This document shows positions 6,428 through 6,538 of a stretch of DNA of 6,538 nucleotides, one piece after another. The notes under the pieces were generated by a model. It had not been told where the DNA came from, did not search any database, and saw only the letters and a program-made list of their open reading frames with translations. The first letter of the stretch is position 1. Each line of letters begins with the position of its first letter. The stretch is from Thermomicrobiaceae bacterium (GTDB lineage: Bacteria > Chloroflexota > Chloroflexia > Thermomicrobiales > Thermomicrobiaceae): positions 1 through 6,538 of the forward strand of contig SKTL01000412.1 in assembly GCA_007122555.1 (NCBI GenBank), written 5' to 3'. The position numbers and the translations under genes were made by a program.

Positions 6428-6432
6428 CCACA

Positions 6433-6465
6433 ACAACCCCCTCCAGGGATACTGGAGGGGGTTGT
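6433..6465 (-). terminator. Hairpin terminator after the tRNA gene
   Basis: Perfect 14-base arms (6433-6446 and 6452-6465) with a 5-base loop. The stem is GC-rich, centred on CCCCCTCCAG/CTGGAGGGGG. It begins 6 bases after the tRNA 3' end on the minus strand. The following minus-strand sequence is only moderately T-rich (TGTGGTTAAG), so this is a strong stem with a weak U-tract. It probably ends the tRNA transcript and separates it from the tad operon. On the plus strand it is followed by CTGTCCTGG without a T-run. Confidence 0.75.
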
Positions 6466-6471
6466 CTGTCC

Positions 6472-6538
6472 TGGTAGCGGGGGCAGGATTCGAACCTGCG
6501 ACCTTCGGGTTATGAGCCCGACGAGCTGCCACTGCTCC
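6472..6538 (-). tRNA. Initiator tRNA-Met (CAT), 5' end cut by the window edge
   Basis: Sixty-seven bases of a tRNA on the minus strand; about 8 bases of the 5' acceptor strand lie past the right edge. From the visible 5' side: D stem GAGC/GCTC, anticodon stem TCGGG/CCCGA with loop CTCATAA (anticodon CAT at 6514-6512), variable bases AGGTC, T stem GCAGG/CCTGC with loop TTCGAAT, 3' acceptor strand CCCCGCT, discriminator A and an encoded CCA (6474-6472). The three G-C pairs at the bottom of the anticodon stem (GGG/CCC) and the A11-T24 pair in the D stem are hallmarks of bacterial initiator tRNA rather than elongator tRNA-Met or tRNA-Ile2. Base 72 is T; base 1, which decides whether the usual initiator mismatch is present, is outside the window. 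Confidence 0.93.

Larger units (their letters stand above)
6070..6432. other. Non-coding leader between tRNA terminator and cpaB
   Basis: About 360 bases without a convincing gene. The long open frame on the minus strand across it would make a protein dominated by Arg, Gly, Ser and Pro with no recognisable motif, so I read it as non-coding. The tad operon promoter must lie here or before the tRNA, but no -35/-10 pair with good match and spacing is visible. Minus-strand TAGCAT (around 6178) and TACTAT (around 6210) are isolated -10-like hexamers only. The region holds many short inverted repeats: 6123-6129 with 6152-6158 (AGCGAGT/ACTCGCT), 6201-6207 with 6216-6222, 6264-6269 with 6283-6288 (ACCCGA/TCGGGT), 6316-6321 with 6328-6333 (CCGTTC/GAACGG) and 6407-6411 with 6415-6419 (CCCCG/CGGGG). 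It could be a structured 5' leader or small RNA, or chance in GC-rich DNA. I recognise no known riboswitch class. Confidence 0.4.

Noticed and set aside
6241..6430. Signal recognition particle RNA, RNase P RNA or a cyclic-di-GMP riboswitch in the leader
   Set aside because: The conserved signature segments of these RNAs were looked for on both strands and are not present.
6069..6431. Minus-strand open frame of 120 codons filling the leader before cpaB, as a candidate pilin or small gene
   Set aside because: It starts at GTG without a good ribosome site, has no class III signal peptide or hydrophobic stretch as a Flp pilin would, is dominated by Arg/Gly/Ser/Pro, and overlaps the cpaB start.
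6433..6538. tRNA 3' end as an integration site for a mobile element
   Set aside because: No integrase, no second copy of the tRNA 3' end and no transposase are present; the neighbouring genes form an ordinary core operon.
1..6538. CRISPR array, insertion sequence or tandem repeats
   Set aside because: No regularly spaced direct repeats, transposase-like frames or terminal inverted repeats with target duplications were seen.

Overview
The window carries the core of a tad/cpa operon (tight-adherence or Flp-type IV pilus, a type IVc / type II-secretion-like machine), all on the minus strand. In transcription order, from right to left, it reads cpaB, cpaE, cpaF, tadB, tadC and then the first third of a DUF192 gene that runs off the left edge. 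Upstream of cpaB lie an unassigned leader of about 360 bases, a strong hairpin terminator, and an initiator-type tRNA-Met cut by the right edge.

The likely host is a Gram-positive-type (monoderm) bacterium, most probably a Chloroflexota member. CpaB is followed directly by CpaE, with no secretin (CpaC/RcpA) or CpaD/RcpB-type gene between them. The CpaE has an N-terminal response-regulator receiver domain in front of its ParA/MinD-like domain, and a DUF192 gene closes the visible cluster. I recall this order from Chloroflexota genomes, but the assignment is inference from gene order and protein flavour and has not been checked by search.

Layout: 1-155 partial DUF192 gene; 177-1100 tadC; 1128-2108 tadB; 2164-3684 cpaF; 3780-5045 cpaE; 5047-6069 cpaB; 6070-6432 leader, without a convincing gene apart from a doubtful 34-codon ORF on the plus strand; 6433-6465 terminator hairpin; 6472-6538 tRNA. 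Gaps between genes are 1 to 95 bases with no clear terminator or promoter between them, so one polycistronic transcript is likely.

Together the products form the inner-membrane engine of the pilus. CpaF is the cytoplasmic motor ATPase. TadB and TadC are the paired membrane platform proteins that it drives. CpaE is a localisation or regulatory ATPase whose receiver domain could couple pilus assembly to a two-component signal. CpaB is a membrane-anchored, outward-facing assembly protein. The pilin, the prepilin peptidase (TadV/CpaA) and the pseudopilins (TadE/F/G) are not in the window and must lie elsewhere. Notable oddities are an arginine in place of the P-loop lysine of CpaE, an Asn in the Asp-box of CpaF, His/Asp-rich and Gln-rich cytoplasmic stretches in TadB and CpaF, and acidic insertions in CpaB.
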